Assembly (NCBI RefSeq): GCF_036248275.1 | Contig: NZ_CP109181.1 | Coordinates: forward strand, 1-64,000 | DNA from: Streptomyces sp. NBC_01716 | GTDB lineage: Bacteria; Actinomycetota; Actinomycetes; Streptomycetales; Streptomycetaceae | Length of the DNA: 64,000 bases | Direction: 5' to 3' | Shown here: piece by piece, positions 44,205 to 53,217 of the stretch | Layout: each line of letters begins with the position of its first letter | How positions within the stretch are numbered: position 1 is the stretch's first letter | Notes under the pieces: generated by a model | The model's input: the letters and a program-made list of their open reading frames with translations, nothing else | The model's database searches: none | Told to the model about the DNA's origin: nothing | Made by a program: the position numbers and the translations under genes

Positions 44205-45422
44205 TCATGTCCAACGCACGGCGCCGGTCCACCAGTTGTCCACCTCCCGCAGGACGGACAGCAGGTCCTCGTCCTCGGCGATGTCGAAGTGGAGTTGTGC
44301 GACGGCGTCAACGGCGGAGCGTGGGCCGGGGTAACGGCGCCCCACTTCCCCGCTGGTGGTGTACTCGACCGCACGGGGCAGCGGGCAGTGGGACGGCAAC
44401 TGCCGCAGTACACCCGCCTGGGGTGGAAACCAGCCGTACCCGCCGCGAGTGTTGAGGCCGGTCCATAGGATGTCGTCAGCTCGGTCCGCCTGCCCCTTGA
44501 GGCCGGCGTGGTAGAGGTTGAGGCCAAAGGCGCGCTCGTGCATCTCGATGATTCCCGCGCCGCCGGCCCGGCAGGCAATCTCGCACAGGATGATCGTATC
44601 GTCGGTGCTGTGAAAGAACTCGGCGTGGAACGGTAGGACTTCTGATGCCGTGGGTAGTGCGGCCGTCACGGCGGCCGTGGCGTTCTGCAGACGGGCGAAC
44701 AGCGGTTCGTCCGGGTGCAGCATCCCGCTGATGCAGGGTGCCGCTGAGTGATAGCTGCTCCATTGCGTGTGCAGGTAGCGGCATGGCCAGCTCTGGAGGA
44801 CGGAGCCCCTGGCCACCAGGCCATTCACGTGGTAAACGTCGCCGTCGATCCACGACTCAGCGAGCATGACACCTCCGGGACCCCCCTGCCCCCACCGCCT
44901 GGCGGCCCTGGCGAGGTCGGTGTCGTTCTTGAGCACGGACATACCGATGGCCGCCGCCCCGTTGAGTTCCTTTAGGACCACGGGCAGTCCGTACGCGTCG
45001 GCGAACGCCGTCAGTTCGGCGGCGTCGTGGACAGTACGCATTGGGGCGGTGGGAAGTCCCGCCATGGCAGCCGCAGTCTTCATCACGTGCTTGTCGGTGT
45101 ACGCGACGGCACTGGCCCTGTTCTGGCCGCGCAGGCCCAGACGTCCCCGCAGCTCCGCAGAGCGAACCAGATCGACCTCGGCGGTGGTGAGAATACGCTC
45201 AACGCCGTGTTCCTGGCACAACGATTCGACTAGGCGTTCCGTCGCCTTGCCGCCGTAGTCGTCAGTCACCTCGAAGGCCCGGAAGGAGTTGGCCATCCGA
45301 TCGGTGTCGATGCCCCGCAGCGCGCTACGGTCGGTGACCACCACCAAGCCTTCCTTGGACCGGGGGAACCACTCGGCGAGATTCTCGATGATCGGCCGTC
45401 GGTTCATCACCAGGTACGTCAA
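44205..45422 (-). CDS. ATP-grasp ligase 1
   Basis: A 405-residue ATP-grasp enzyme: N-terminal pre-ATP-grasp fold (MNRRPIIENLAEWFP), substrate/ATP lid region AAIGMSVLKND, PVVLKELNGAA (ATP-binding Lys, ~150), and the metal-binding CEIACRAGGAGIIEMHERAF (~300). Such enzymes join a carboxylate to an amine through an acyl-phosphate. NikS/PolG of nikkomycin/polyoxin are ATP-grasp peptide ligases that attach the amino acid to the nucleoside. Start TTG 45422 overlaps the previous stop (TTGA); an ATG at 45407 is an alternative. Confidence 0.85.
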   Translation of the reverse strand: MTYLVMNRRPIIENLAEWFPRSKEGLVVVTDRSALRGIDTDRMANSFRAFEVTDDYGGKATERLVESLCQEHGVERILTTAEVDLVRSAELRGRLGLRGQNRASAVAYTDKHVMKTAAAMAGLPTAPMRTVHDAAELTAFADAYGLPVVLKELNGAAAIGMSVLKNDTDLARAARRWGQGGPGGVMLAESWIDGDVYHVNGLVARGSVLQSWPCRYLHTQWSSYHSAAPCISGMLHPDEPLFARLQNATAAVTAALPTASEVLPFHAEFFHSTDDTIILCEIACRAGGAGIIEMHERAFGLNLYHAGLKGQADRADDILWTGLNTRGGYGWFPPQAGVLRQLPSHCPLPRAVEYTTSGEVGRRYPGPRSAVDAVAQLHFDIAEDEDLLSVLREVDNWWTGAVRWT

Positions 45423-46852
45423 CGCGCACCTCGCGTCCTGGCAGTGCGTATCCCGTCCGTGGCCCTATCGGCGGACGTGAGGGTGGAGCGGACCGAGTCA
45501 TCGCTGAAGCTGACCAGACCCGGATGGCCGAGGAGGCCGACGAACTCCGCGATCACCGACCCCACGGTGCCATCGGCGGATGAGGGTGCCACGTCGATCA
45601 CACGGACGGTCTGCCCGCCCACCCGATACCGGACGGTCGCGCCACTCGGCTTGGTGGTGTACGCCCGTGTGTCCGTCCCTGGCCGAACCACGTCCGCCGC
45701 AACCGGGCCGGTGCCCAGGGGGATGGTGCCCGAGAAGGACGGATGGCGGGCGATGACGTCGCGGAACGTGGCCTGGACCGACTCGGGAGGGAGGTCGACA
45801 ATCCCGGGCACGTTCTCCTGGACGGCGCGGTGAAAAAGATAGGTGGGGAACTCGGGCCAGCCAGGGCGGAATCCCAGACCGCCAGCGCCTCGCGGATTCA
45901 GCTCAGTGGCGAGGAAGCCCCGGTCGGTGAGTAGCCCGTCGACGGTGAAGATCCCGCGATAGCCGGTCAGTTCATCCAGTCGGCGGCCCGCGTCACGCGC
46001 GTAGGTCTCGATGGCGGCCTTCACCTGATCGGGAGGCCGCCACGAGGTGGACGTACCGCAGTAGCGGAACTCGCCGAAGCGCGGATCGCGGAGCATCGCT
46101 TCCTCGGCCGGCTCAAACACGGCGATGCCGGTGTCGAGCGCGAGGGCCTGGGTGCTGCATGGAACGCCCTCGACAAACTCGGCGATCCGTACCTGCCGAG
46201 TCCTGCCTGTGAACAACTTCAGTGCGGCATCAAATTCGGCGGAACTTCTCACCCAGCGGAGTCCCCTGCCGCCACCGCCGGGGACCCCCTGGCTGGAGTC
46301 GATGGCCATCACCACACCTCGACCGCCGTCGAGCGCTGTCGCTTGTTCGCGCAGCCCCGGATCGTCCACAGACATCACCACGTGGCGTGGTGAGGGGATA
46401 CCAAGGTCCGCCCAGAGTCGCTCGATACGGACTTTGTCCTCCCACGCGACCCACTCGGGCCTGCGCCACCCGTGCACGGGTCGGCCGCAGAGGTGGGACA
46501 TAGTGGTCCAGATGCTGCCGAGGACAACGCAGGACCGGGCCGGGTCGATGTCGTCCAACCATTCCCTCAGCATGTCTGGGGGGCTGCCCAGGAAGGGTTC
46601 GAACTCGTGCGGGGCGAGGTCGATACCGCGCTCGGCGCAACTCCAGGTGGGCACGCGTGGCTCCGGTGCCCGCCGCGGTCGGGTGACGACACCGACCAGG
46701 GTGGCGCCACACGCGGTGACCTCGTCGATGAGTAGTTGAGTGCTGTGAGTGAAATGGTTGGCCAGCAGGATCACCTGTCTGCCGCCCCAGTACCGGCGCA
46801 GTATGTCGACCGCCCCGGCCAGCATCCGGTAGTCGTCGATGAGTTCAGACAT
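45419..46852 (-). CDS. ATP-grasp ligase 2
   Basis: A 477-residue carboxylate-amine ligase with a pre-ATP-grasp domain (VILLANHFTHSTQLLIDEVT), a nucleotide site (RGVVMAIDSSQGVPGGGGRG, ~185) and the Mg site FLATELNPRGAGGLGFRPGW (~320). The C-terminal ~110 residues form an extra small domain. Two ligases suggest either two amide bonds or ligation of two different amino acids to the aminohexuronate. It overlaps the aminotransferase by 8 bases. Confidence 0.83.
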   Translation of the reverse strand: MSELIDDYRMLAGAVDILRRYWGGRQVILLANHFTHSTQLLIDEVTACGATLVGVVTRPRRAPEPRVPTWSCAERGIDLAPHEFEPFLGSPPDMLREWLDDIDPARSCVVLGSIWTTMSHLCGRPVHGWRRPEWVAWEDKVRIERLWADLGIPSPRHVVMSVDDPGLREQATALDGGRGVVMAIDSSQGVPGGGGRGLRWVRSSAEFDAALKLFTGRTRQVRIAEFVEGVPCSTQALALDTGIAVFEPAEEAMLRDPRFGEFRYCGTSTSWRPPDQVKAAIETYARDAGRRLDELTGYRGIFTVDGLLTDRGFLATELNPRGAGGLGFRPGWPEFPTYLFHRAVQENVPGIVDLPPESVQATFRDVIARHPSFSGTIPLGTGPVAADVVRPGTDTRAYTTKPSGATVRYRVGGQTVRVIDVAPSSADGTVGSVIAEFVGLLGHPGLVSFSDDSVRSTLTSADRATDGIRTARTRGAR

Positions 46853-48122
46853 GGATCCCCTTCCGGGGCGTCAACGCGTCGAAGGCTTCTGCCAGTTGGT
46901 CGAGCGTCAGGGTGATGTGTGGTGTGGACAGCGGAGCTTCGGCGGTCAGCGCCCGCTCGCGCTGTGCGCTGTCGTCCCCGTACAGCAGACTGGTGGCGAT
47001 CCGGAAGCGGAGGGCGCCGGGGTCGTCACCGAAGTGATGACCGCCGAGGACGGCCACGCCCAGGTTGTCGAGCAGGTGCCGCTGCAGTGACACCGAGTCC
47101 GTCACACCGTGCTCGTCCAAACTCTCGCGTACGGGTTCGAAGTCCGGATACAGGTAGAAGCCGCCCTGAGGGGCCCGGCAGCTCGCGCCCGCTGTGGTGA
47201 CCAGAGTGTGTACGGCGCGGGTGACGGCGCCGTGCAGCCGCGCCCCGGCCAGGAAGTGTTCGGTGATCACCTTGGGCTCGTCGAAGGCGCGGGTGGCAAC
47301 CTCCTGCATGGGGCCGGCCAGCGTGGACCAGACTTCACTGGCCACGGCGACCGTACGGGTGCGTAGGAGGTCGCCTCGCCTGCCAACGGGGAAGCGGGCG
47401 GCGCCGATCCGCCAGCCGCCGAGCCCCAGGCTCTTGCTCAGTCCGGTGCAGATGACGGTGCGTTCCGGGGCCTCCTCCGCCGGGCTGAGGAAGGGAAGGC
47501 CGGGGTCGTGGAGGATGTCGCGGTAGATCTCGTCCGAGACGATCAGCAGGTCTTCCTCCTCAGCCACGGCGCTCACCTGGCGGATCGCCTCGGGGGGCGG
47601 AAGGGTGCCGGTGGGGTTGTCGGGAAGGGTGAGCACGAGCAGCCGTGGGTTGCCGCCGCCCCTACGGGCGGTGCGGATACTCTCCCGTAGGGCCGAGGGG
47701 TCAGGGGCGCCGCCGTATTCCGCCGGCACCGGCACACGGTGGACATGCCGCCCGAACAGCCGGGCCTGTGGCTCGTATGTGACCCAGGACGGGCTCGGCA
47801 GCAGCACATCTCCATCGACGACGGCCATGAGACTCATGAGCAGCGGCTTGCTGCCCGGGGCGACGACGATCTGCTCGGGGCTGGTGGGAAGCCGACGCCG
47901 GTCGAAATAGCGGGCGAGGGAGGAGCGGACCCGCTCGTCGCCGGCGACGGGGCCGTATTCGGTTCGGCGGGCACCGGTGCTCAGCCAGTCCAATACCTCC
48001 GCCGGGACAGGTAACCGTGCCTCGCCGAAGGCGAGATGTATTAGAGGCTCGCCCGCGGCCCGACGCCGCGCGACGATTTCATTCAGCGCCAGATTCGGCG
48101 CAGCCTGAAGACTATCCGTCAT
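46845..48122 (-). CDS. Fold-type I aminotransferase (second)
   Basis: A 425-residue class I/II PLP enzyme: substrate-phosphate loop region VAPGSKPLLMSLMA (~80), LTLPDNPTGTLPP (~170), IVSDEIYRDI (~205), and the PLP Lys in ICTGLSKSLGLGGWRIGAAR (~240). It is distinct from the HisC-like aminotransferase at 50750. It probably acts on an amino-acid building block and not the sugar. Coupled to the KamA-like gene by ATGA. Confidence 0.85.
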   Translation of the reverse strand: MTDSLQAAPNLALNEIVARRRAAGEPLIHLAFGEARLPVPAEVLDWLSTGARRTEYGPVAGDERVRSSLARYFDRRRLPTSPEQIVVAPGSKPLLMSLMAVVDGDVLLPSPSWVTYEPQARLFGRHVHRVPVPAEYGGAPDPSALRESIRTARRGGGNPRLLVLTLPDNPTGTLPPPEAIRQVSAVAEEEDLLIVSDEIYRDILHDPGLPFLSPAEEAPERTVICTGLSKSLGLGGWRIGAARFPVGRRGDLLRTRTVAVASEVWSTLAGPMQEVATRAFDEPKVITEHFLAGARLHGAVTRAVHTLVTTAGASCRAPQGGFYLYPDFEPVRESLDEHGVTDSVSLQRHLLDNLGVAVLGGHHFGDDPGALRFRIATSLLYGDDSAQRERALTAEAPLSTPHITLTLDQLAEAFDALTPRKGIHV

Positions 48123-49531
48123 GATTCCTCCCCGGCGGGTGCGTGCGAGCCTGACGGCACGGGGTCGGTGACGGCGGCGGCGAGGTCGGCCGGGGTGCCG
48201 GGAGCCGGCTGCAGTTCGTCCAGCCAGGCGGCGTCCGCCCGGTAGTGAGCCCGGAACGGCCTGCCTACCAGGGCCGGATCGCGGGCTTGGAGGAAACGGA
48301 GCTGAAAGAAACGGCCTTCAGGGCCTCGTTCGACACCGTCGACGACGACCTTGCCCGCCGTGGTGGACATGACGGGCCCACGGACGGTGCGAGCGAGCCC
48401 CGGCAGGTTCCGGTACGCCTCACTGAAGATGTCCGCCGCGCGCGCCAGCGACACCTTGAAGTAGTCACGCGGTCCGGTGTCACGCGCGACGAACATGTAG
48501 TACGGAGCCGCGCCCACCGCAAGCTCGGTCCGCCACATCCGCTCCCACACCCCGGCGTCGTCATTGACGTGGGCGATCAGCGGCGCCTGGCAGTAGACGA
48601 CGGCCCCGGTCTCTCGGATCCGTGCGAGCGCCCGCCGGGCGACGTCGGGGGCGAGTTCGCAGCTGTGGCTGAAGTGGGCCATGATCGCCAGTGTGCGACC
48701 CGAGCGCACCACCTGCTCGAATAGCTTCAAGGTGCCGTCCGCGTCCACGTCTGTGACGAAGCGGTGCGGCCAGTACGCCACCGACTTGGTCCCGATCCTG
48801 ATGGTGCGCACCCCAGCCACGTCAAGCAGCGGTTCCAGATGCTCGCGCAGCCTGCTCGCGGACATCACCATCGGATCGCCGCCTGTCACCAGGACGTCGC
48901 TCACTTCGGGGTGCTGCCTCAGATAGCTGACGGCTCGGTGTGGGCTGGACGCGGCGAAGCGCAGGTCCGCCTCCCCGACGAACTGCGCCCAGCGGAAACA
49001 GTAAGTGCAGTATGCGTGGCAGGTCTGGCCGCTGGAGGGAAAGTACAGAAGGGTTTCGCGGTACTTGTGCTGGGTCCCCGGCAGCGCGCCGCGCTCGTCG
49101 TGGGGCACGTTCAGCTCGGCCTGGTGCCCGGGGTGCGGGTTGAGCTGGGCCCGGATGCCGGCGACCAGCATGGCCAGCGACCGTCGGTCGGCCCGTCGGC
49201 GTTCCTCGGTGAGCCGGGCCTCATCGGCCGGCGAGAGCATTCCCGGCTGAGGGAAGACCAGTTGGAAAACCGGGTCGTCCGGAACATTGTCCCAGTCGAT
49301 GAGGTTGCGCAGGACGTACTCGTTGACCCGGAAGGGCAGCACCAGCGAAACCAGCCGTACGGCTTCCAACGTGTCCCCGGTCAGTCCGAACCGCTTGGCG
49401 ATCTGGTCGAGCTGATGGGTGCCGTAGGCCTGGAATCGTCCTGCGCTGTCGGTATCCGGTCGGGTGGCGGTGGGGACTGTGTGGTTCACGCGTGCTCCAG
49501 AGGCTATTGGACTGGTCGTGCGGGCGGTCAC
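48119..49531 (-). CDS. KamA-type radical SAM 2,3-aminomutase
   Basis: A 470-residue PLP/radical SAM enzyme: CHAYCTYCFRWAQF (CX3CX2C, ~145-152), VSDVLVTGGDPMVMS (SAM site), and a PLP-Lys region VRGPVMSTTAGKVVVDG (~385). The family moves an alpha-amino group to the beta carbon of lysine, arginine or glutamate. I cannot tell which substrate is used. It supplies a beta-amino acid to the nucleoside. The start at GTG 49531 overlaps the stop of the oxygenase (GTGA); GTG 49489 with GGAGCA upstream is also possible. Confidence 0.88.
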   Translation of the reverse strand: MTARTTSPIASGARVNHTVPTATRPDTDSAGRFQAYGTHQLDQIAKRFGLTGDTLEAVRLVSLVLPFRVNEYVLRNLIDWDNVPDDPVFQLVFPQPGMLSPADEARLTEERRRADRRSLAMLVAGIRAQLNPHPGHQAELNVPHDERGALPGTQHKYRETLLYFPSSGQTCHAYCTYCFRWAQFVGEADLRFAASSPHRAVSYLRQHPEVSDVLVTGGDPMVMSASRLREHLEPLLDVAGVRTIRIGTKSVAYWPHRFVTDVDADGTLKLFEQVVRSGRTLAIMAHFSHSCELAPDVARRALARIRETGAVVYCQAPLIAHVNDDAGVWERMWRTELAVGAAPYYMFVARDTGPRDYFKVSLARAADIFSEAYRNLPGLARTVRGPVMSTTAGKVVVDGVERGPEGRFFQLRFLQARDPALVGRPFRAHYRADAAWLDELQPAPGTPADLAAAVTDPVPSGSHAPAGEES

Positions 49532-50151
49532 CGCCAGTAGTGGACGAGGACGCTTCGGCGCAGGCCTGACCGGGGGGCCCGCACGGGGAGAACTTGATGC
49601 CAGGAGCCTTCAGAACGGACAAGGAGAGCAGCGGTGTTGAGGCGTGGCTCGATCCGGGCGGCCTCGTCGTGTGGGTCATCCGTGCGCAGGATGCTCAGTT
49701 CTCCGCCGTCTTCTGGTGACCAGTCCGGTTCCAGGTAGAGAATGACGGACAGCATCTTGTCCGACCGGTCGGTGTGCGGGCCGAGGAAGCAGCCGGTGCT
49801 GTAGGCGGAGGCCCGGACCTCCAGGGAGGTCTCCGTCAGGGGCAGTTCGGTCGCTGTAACCAACGCTCCGGTGAAGGAGGGGGAAAGCAGCTCGCCGACC
49901 AGATCCTGCCACCTGGCGTCCAATCGGTGCACGGCGTCCAAGCGCTCTCCGCCCTCGACCAGCGGGCAGGAGAGCATTCGGTATGCCTTGTTCGCCGCCG
50001 GCTTCGACTCGCGCATCCGGGCCTGTCCGATCGGGAAGGACGCGGCCACTTCGCGTGCAGCCTCCTCGGTGGCGAAGACTTGCCCGACGTTGCCCCAGCT
50101 GTAGGGCAGCGTGCGCAATGTGGCCGATTCGAATGCGGCGAGATTCAGCAT
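49528..50151 (-). CDS. 2OG-Fe(II) oxygenase, candidate sugar oxygenase
   Basis: A 207-residue oxygenase: HTD in GPHTDRSDKM (~125), distal His in GSWHQVLPV (~185) and Arg in SGLRRSVLVHYWR. Its layout and length resemble small oxygenases; its place between the kinase and aminomutase genes suits a PolD/PolK (NikI/NikM)-type step on the octosyl nucleoside. It shares the RSDKMLSVILYLEPDW-type block with the oxygenase at 56150 (KTDKALTAILYLTPYW), so the two are paralogous. Start ATG 50151 has GGGAGGG upstream; it overlaps the kinase gene by 7 bases. Confidence 0.83.
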   Translation of the reverse strand: MLNLAAFESATLRTLPYSWGNVGQVFATEEAAREVAASFPIGQARMRESKPAANKAYRMLSCPLVEGGERLDAVHRLDARWQDLVGELLSPSFTGALVTATELPLTETSLEVRASAYSTGCFLGPHTDRSDKMLSVILYLEPDWSPEDGGELSILRTDDPHDEAARIEPRLNTAALLVRSEGSWHQVLPVRAPRSGLRRSVLVHYWR

Positions 50152-50756
50152 GTGGCGTCCCTCCCCGGGGAGTTGCCGAGTTCGGCGAGGAGCATTTTCA
50201 TGTCGGCCCTGGTACGCAGCTCGACGACGGCGATGTCCGGGTGAGCCTTGAAAGCCGCTGCCATGCCGGGCAAGGAGCGGTGCCGGAAGGAGAGGATGAA
50301 GCGGGAGAAGGCCAGTGGCCGGTCGGCCAAAGCGCGTCCGCCATCGTCGCGGCGCATGTAGTGCGGCAGCGCCTCGGGCGGGGTCCGGGCGTATCTCAGC
50401 AGCCGCCGCATGTAGGACGCCAGGCACAGGATGGGCGCTCTGTTCAGGACGATGACGGCATCGGCGTGCGGCAGCCTTCTTTCCAGGGTGTCGGCGTGAT
50501 TACCGTCGATGATCCATTCGACGGCCGCGCACAGGGTGTCCACCGTCCGGTGCCATTCGGGTGTGGGGCGCGGGCGCCAGGCGACGGTGAAGTAGAGGTT
50601 GTCGAGATGGTGGACCGGAAGCGTCAGGACGGCAGACAGACACGTGGCGAATGTCGTCTTGCCCGAGCCGGGAGAGCCGATGACCAGGACGCGGCGGGCG
50701 TCGGCCAGGACACTGTAGGCCGTCGGCCCGGCGCTGGTTTCACGAGGAGTCAGCAC
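50145..50756 (-). CDS. P-loop small kinase, PolQ2-like
   Basis: A 203-residue kinase of the adenylate-kinase / 'topology modulation' group: P-loop GSPGSGKTTF (~25), substrate lid HLDNLYFTVAWRP, WIIDGNHADTLERRL (~75) and RAPILCLASYMRRLLRY with RR pairs typical of this fold. The polyoxin pathway uses a kinase of this type (PolQ2) for a cryptic 2'-phosphorylation of the octosyl intermediate. GTG 50756 overlaps the aminotransferase stop by 7 bases, which fixes it. Confidence 0.8.
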   Translation of the reverse strand: MLTPRETSAGPTAYSVLADARRVLVIGSPGSGKTTFATCLSAVLTLPVHHLDNLYFTVAWRPRPTPEWHRTVDTLCAAVEWIIDGNHADTLERRLPHADAVIVLNRAPILCLASYMRRLLRYARTPPEALPHYMRRDDGGRALADRPLAFSRFILSFRHRSLPGMAAAFKAHPDIAVVELRTRADMKMLLAELGNSPGRDATC

Positions 50757-51910
50757 GCCTGGTGCCTCCCCCGCACGTCGTGGACGGTCTCCCGCAAGGA
50801 CCTCAGCAGACGCTCGGTGGTGGCCAGGTCGGCGGTGGAGATCCGGATGTGCTCGGGTAGTCCGAACCGTTCGAGGTGGCGGATCGCGAATCCTCGCCTG
50901 GCCAGTCCTTCGACTGTGTGGGCGGCGCTCCGCCGGTCCGGGCAGCGCACCGGCACGAAGTTTCCCCATGATGTCTCGGCCCTGCCTCCGACGAGGTCGG
51001 GCACCTCCTCGCGCAACCGAGTCCGGGAGGAATCCAGTTCGGCATGAATGGCGCGGAATTCCTCTCGCCGAAGAGCGAGTTCGGCTGCCACTTGGAGGGA
51101 AGGGCCGCTGACCGGGTTGGAGACGTTCCACCGCTGAATGTGGTCGGCGACCTCGGCGCTGCCGCACACGCATACGGCCAAGCGCGCGCCAGCGAGTCCG
51201 TGCCCCTTGCTGAAGGACTGCACGACCAAGACATGGGACCAGTCCACCGCGCGGCGCAGCACGGTCTCTGGTGCGAAGGCGCCGTATGCCTCGTCAATCA
51301 GGAGCAGACAGCGCCGCTCGGCGCACGCATCGACGAGGGTGGTCAGTTCGTCGGTCGACCACCAAGCGCCGGTGGGACCATTGGGGTTCGACACGGTCAC
51401 GAGGCTGCCGGGGGGAGTACGCGCAACCGCGCCGAGGAGAGTGTCGAGAGGGAAGCCGGTTCCCGGCCGGTAATCGACACCTCGCACAGTGAGCCCCGCC
51501 AGTTCCGCGTACGGGAAGATCTGCTGATAGTTGGGAAGCTGGGTAAGCAGGTGGGTGCCGCGGCGAGCGAGCGCACGGAAAACGGCCAGGTAGGTCTGGT
51601 CGGAGCCCGCGGTGAACAGCAGCCGTTCGGCAGGCACGCCCACGATCTCGGCGAACCGCGACCGTTCGTACGCGTAGTCGGGGTAGGAGTTCCAGTGGGC
51701 GGAACCCAGTTTGCGGACCGCTTTGACGATCAGTTCCTCGACCCGTGGGTGGTGCATCTCGTTGTTCGCGAGATTGACGGTACCGCCGGCCCGGTGCCGC
51801 CACTGCGCGCGTACGCCGGTGGTGGTGCCGAGGAACAGCTCATCGATCCAGTCCGGCGCCCGGCCCTCGTGGTGTCGGGACAGCCCGGCGGTGGGAGGCG
51901 GGGCAGTCAT
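50750..51910 (-). CDS. HisC-like aminotransferase, PolI/NikK-type
   Basis: A 386-residue class I/II aminotransferase with histidinol-phosphate aminotransferase features: SNPNGPTGAWW (~165), LLIDEAYGAF (~200), PLP Lys in VVQSFSKGHGLAGARLA (~230) and RWNVSNPVSG. In polyoxin and nikkomycin the PolI/NikK enzyme installs the amine of the aminohexuronate nucleoside, and neighbours here match that pathway. The start is ATG 51910, overlapping the radical SAM stop by 4 bases; the longer upstream frame is antisense to coding sequence. Confidence 0.83.
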   Translation of the reverse strand: MTAPPPTAGLSRHHEGRAPDWIDELFLGTTTGVRAQWRHRAGGTVNLANNEMHHPRVEELIVKAVRKLGSAHWNSYPDYAYERSRFAEIVGVPAERLLFTAGSDQTYLAVFRALARRGTHLLTQLPNYQQIFPYAELAGLTVRGVDYRPGTGFPLDTLLGAVARTPPGSLVTVSNPNGPTGAWWSTDELTTLVDACAERRCLLLIDEAYGAFAPETVLRRAVDWSHVLVVQSFSKGHGLAGARLAVCVCGSAEVADHIQRWNVSNPVSGPSLQVAAELALRREEFRAIHAELDSSRTRLREEVPDLVGGRAETSWGNFVPVRCPDRRSAAHTVEGLARRGFAIRHLERFGLPEHIRISTADLATTERLLRSLRETVHDVRGRHQAC

Positions 51911-53217
51911 TTCGGCGTCCTCCGAGGGATCTTCTCGGAGACGGGGGTGATCGGCGCGAGCGGGTCGAACAGGACGCGGTAGTAGTGTTCGGCGTCCGGT
52001 GGGCACTGGTCGGGCTGAAAGAGCTGGCGGTTGAAGGAAGCGATCGACGCCTCATCCATGGCCGCGCTCATCCGCCCGAAGTCGGTGTAGATCGTGGGCC
52101 TGACCCGCCCGTTGACCTCGCGTACGGCCTTGATGGTGTTCTCCACCCCTTCGGTGGACGTGCCGGGGAGGCCGAGAATGACAAAACAGTTCAGCTCGAC
52201 GCCGGCCTTCTCGCATGCCTCCGCCGTGGTCCGGAAGCGCTCCTGCTCGATGTGTTTGGCGCGCGGCAGGGCGGCATGTCCTGAGGATTCCAGTGTTTCG
52301 AGACCTACGCTGATGCGTACGCAGCCCGTCTCGCCCATCCTGCCCACCAGCTCATCGCTGAGGTGATGCAGGGTCGTGGTGCACTTCCACGGCAGACCGA
52401 TCGCGGACTTTTCGTACGCGTCGCAGAAGTCGAAGGACCAGGCTCGACGCAGGGTGAACGTCGGGGCGTACATCGACACGTACTCAAAGTCGAGTTCCCG
52501 AGTCGCACTCTCAATGAACTCGATGAGCCGGTCGATCGGCTGGCGCCGCTCGGTCCTGCCCTCGCGGCCGGGGATGTCGCAGAAGTCGCAGCCGACCGGG
52601 CAGCCGCGTGCGACGGGGACGACAAGCTCCCGCCGCTGGGGAATTCCACAGAAGCGGGCTGTGTCGTCGGCGTACATCTGCTCGTAGGCCCCGTAAGGGA
52701 TCTCTGTCACGTCGGGAAGCGGCAGTTCGTCGGCGGAGAGCAGCCGGGGAGGAGCGACAGGGGCCCGCCATTGGCCCGCCACACGAGACCAGACGGATGC
52801 GGCGGTGTGCGCCTCGTCAGCCGCTGCCCGGACGAAGTCCTCGACACCCGTCTCCGGATCGCCCGCCCCGACGACTGCGTCGAGGTCGAACCGCTGGAAG
52901 AACTCGGGTAGTTGCGAACTCAGCCGGCCAAAGGTGACTATGTTCGCCCTCGGCGCCAGTTCCCTGGTGTACCGCACAGTGCGGTGCAGGGAGTCGATGG
53001 AGTCGAAGTCGTTGGCCAGAGCCACGACGTCATGCTGCTCCATCAGTAAGTCACCGAGTGCTTTCCAGGTGACGTTGAGGGCAGCCGCGTCGACGGCGCG
53101 GACGCTCGCGGACGGGAAGACGGTACGTAGATGACTGGCAACGTTGAAGACGGTCAGATGATGACCGGCGTTGAAGTAACTGGGCACCTGGGGCGGCCAC
53201 AGTACGAGGATCTTCAT
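51907..53217 (-). CDS. Radical SAM enzyme, octosyl acid phosphate synthase-like (PolH/NikJ-type)
   Basis: A 436-residue radical SAM protein. Residues ~1-140 are a Rossmann domain resembling the B12-binding fold (MKILVLWPPQVPSYFNAGHH) but without the DxHxxG motif. The 4Fe-4S motif is GCPVGCDFCDIPG (CX3CX2C, ~205-212). Later come VRISVGLETLESSGHAAL and CFVILGLPGTSTEGVENTIK. PolH/NikJ cyclise enolpyruvyl-UMP to octosyl acid phosphate, the carbon-extension step of this pathway. It is the first gene of the operon, divergent from the phosphatase gene, with overlapping 5' ends. Confidence 0.87.
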   Translation of the reverse strand: MKILVLWPPQVPSYFNAGHHLTVFNVASHLRTVFPSASVRAVDAAALNVTWKALGDLLMEQHDVVALANDFDSIDSLHRTVRYTRELAPRANIVTFGRLSSQLPEFFQRFDLDAVVGAGDPETGVEDFVRAAADEAHTAASVWSRVAGQWRAPVAPPRLLSADELPLPDVTEIPYGAYEQMYADDTARFCGIPQRRELVVPVARGCPVGCDFCDIPGREGRTERRQPIDRLIEFIESATRELDFEYVSMYAPTFTLRRAWSFDFCDAYEKSAIGLPWKCTTTLHHLSDELVGRMGETGCVRISVGLETLESSGHAALPRAKHIEQERFRTTAEACEKAGVELNCFVILGLPGTSTEGVENTIKAVREVNGRVRPTIYTDFGRMSAAMDEASIASFNRQLFQPDQCPPDAEHYYRVLFDPLAPITPVSEKIPRRTPK

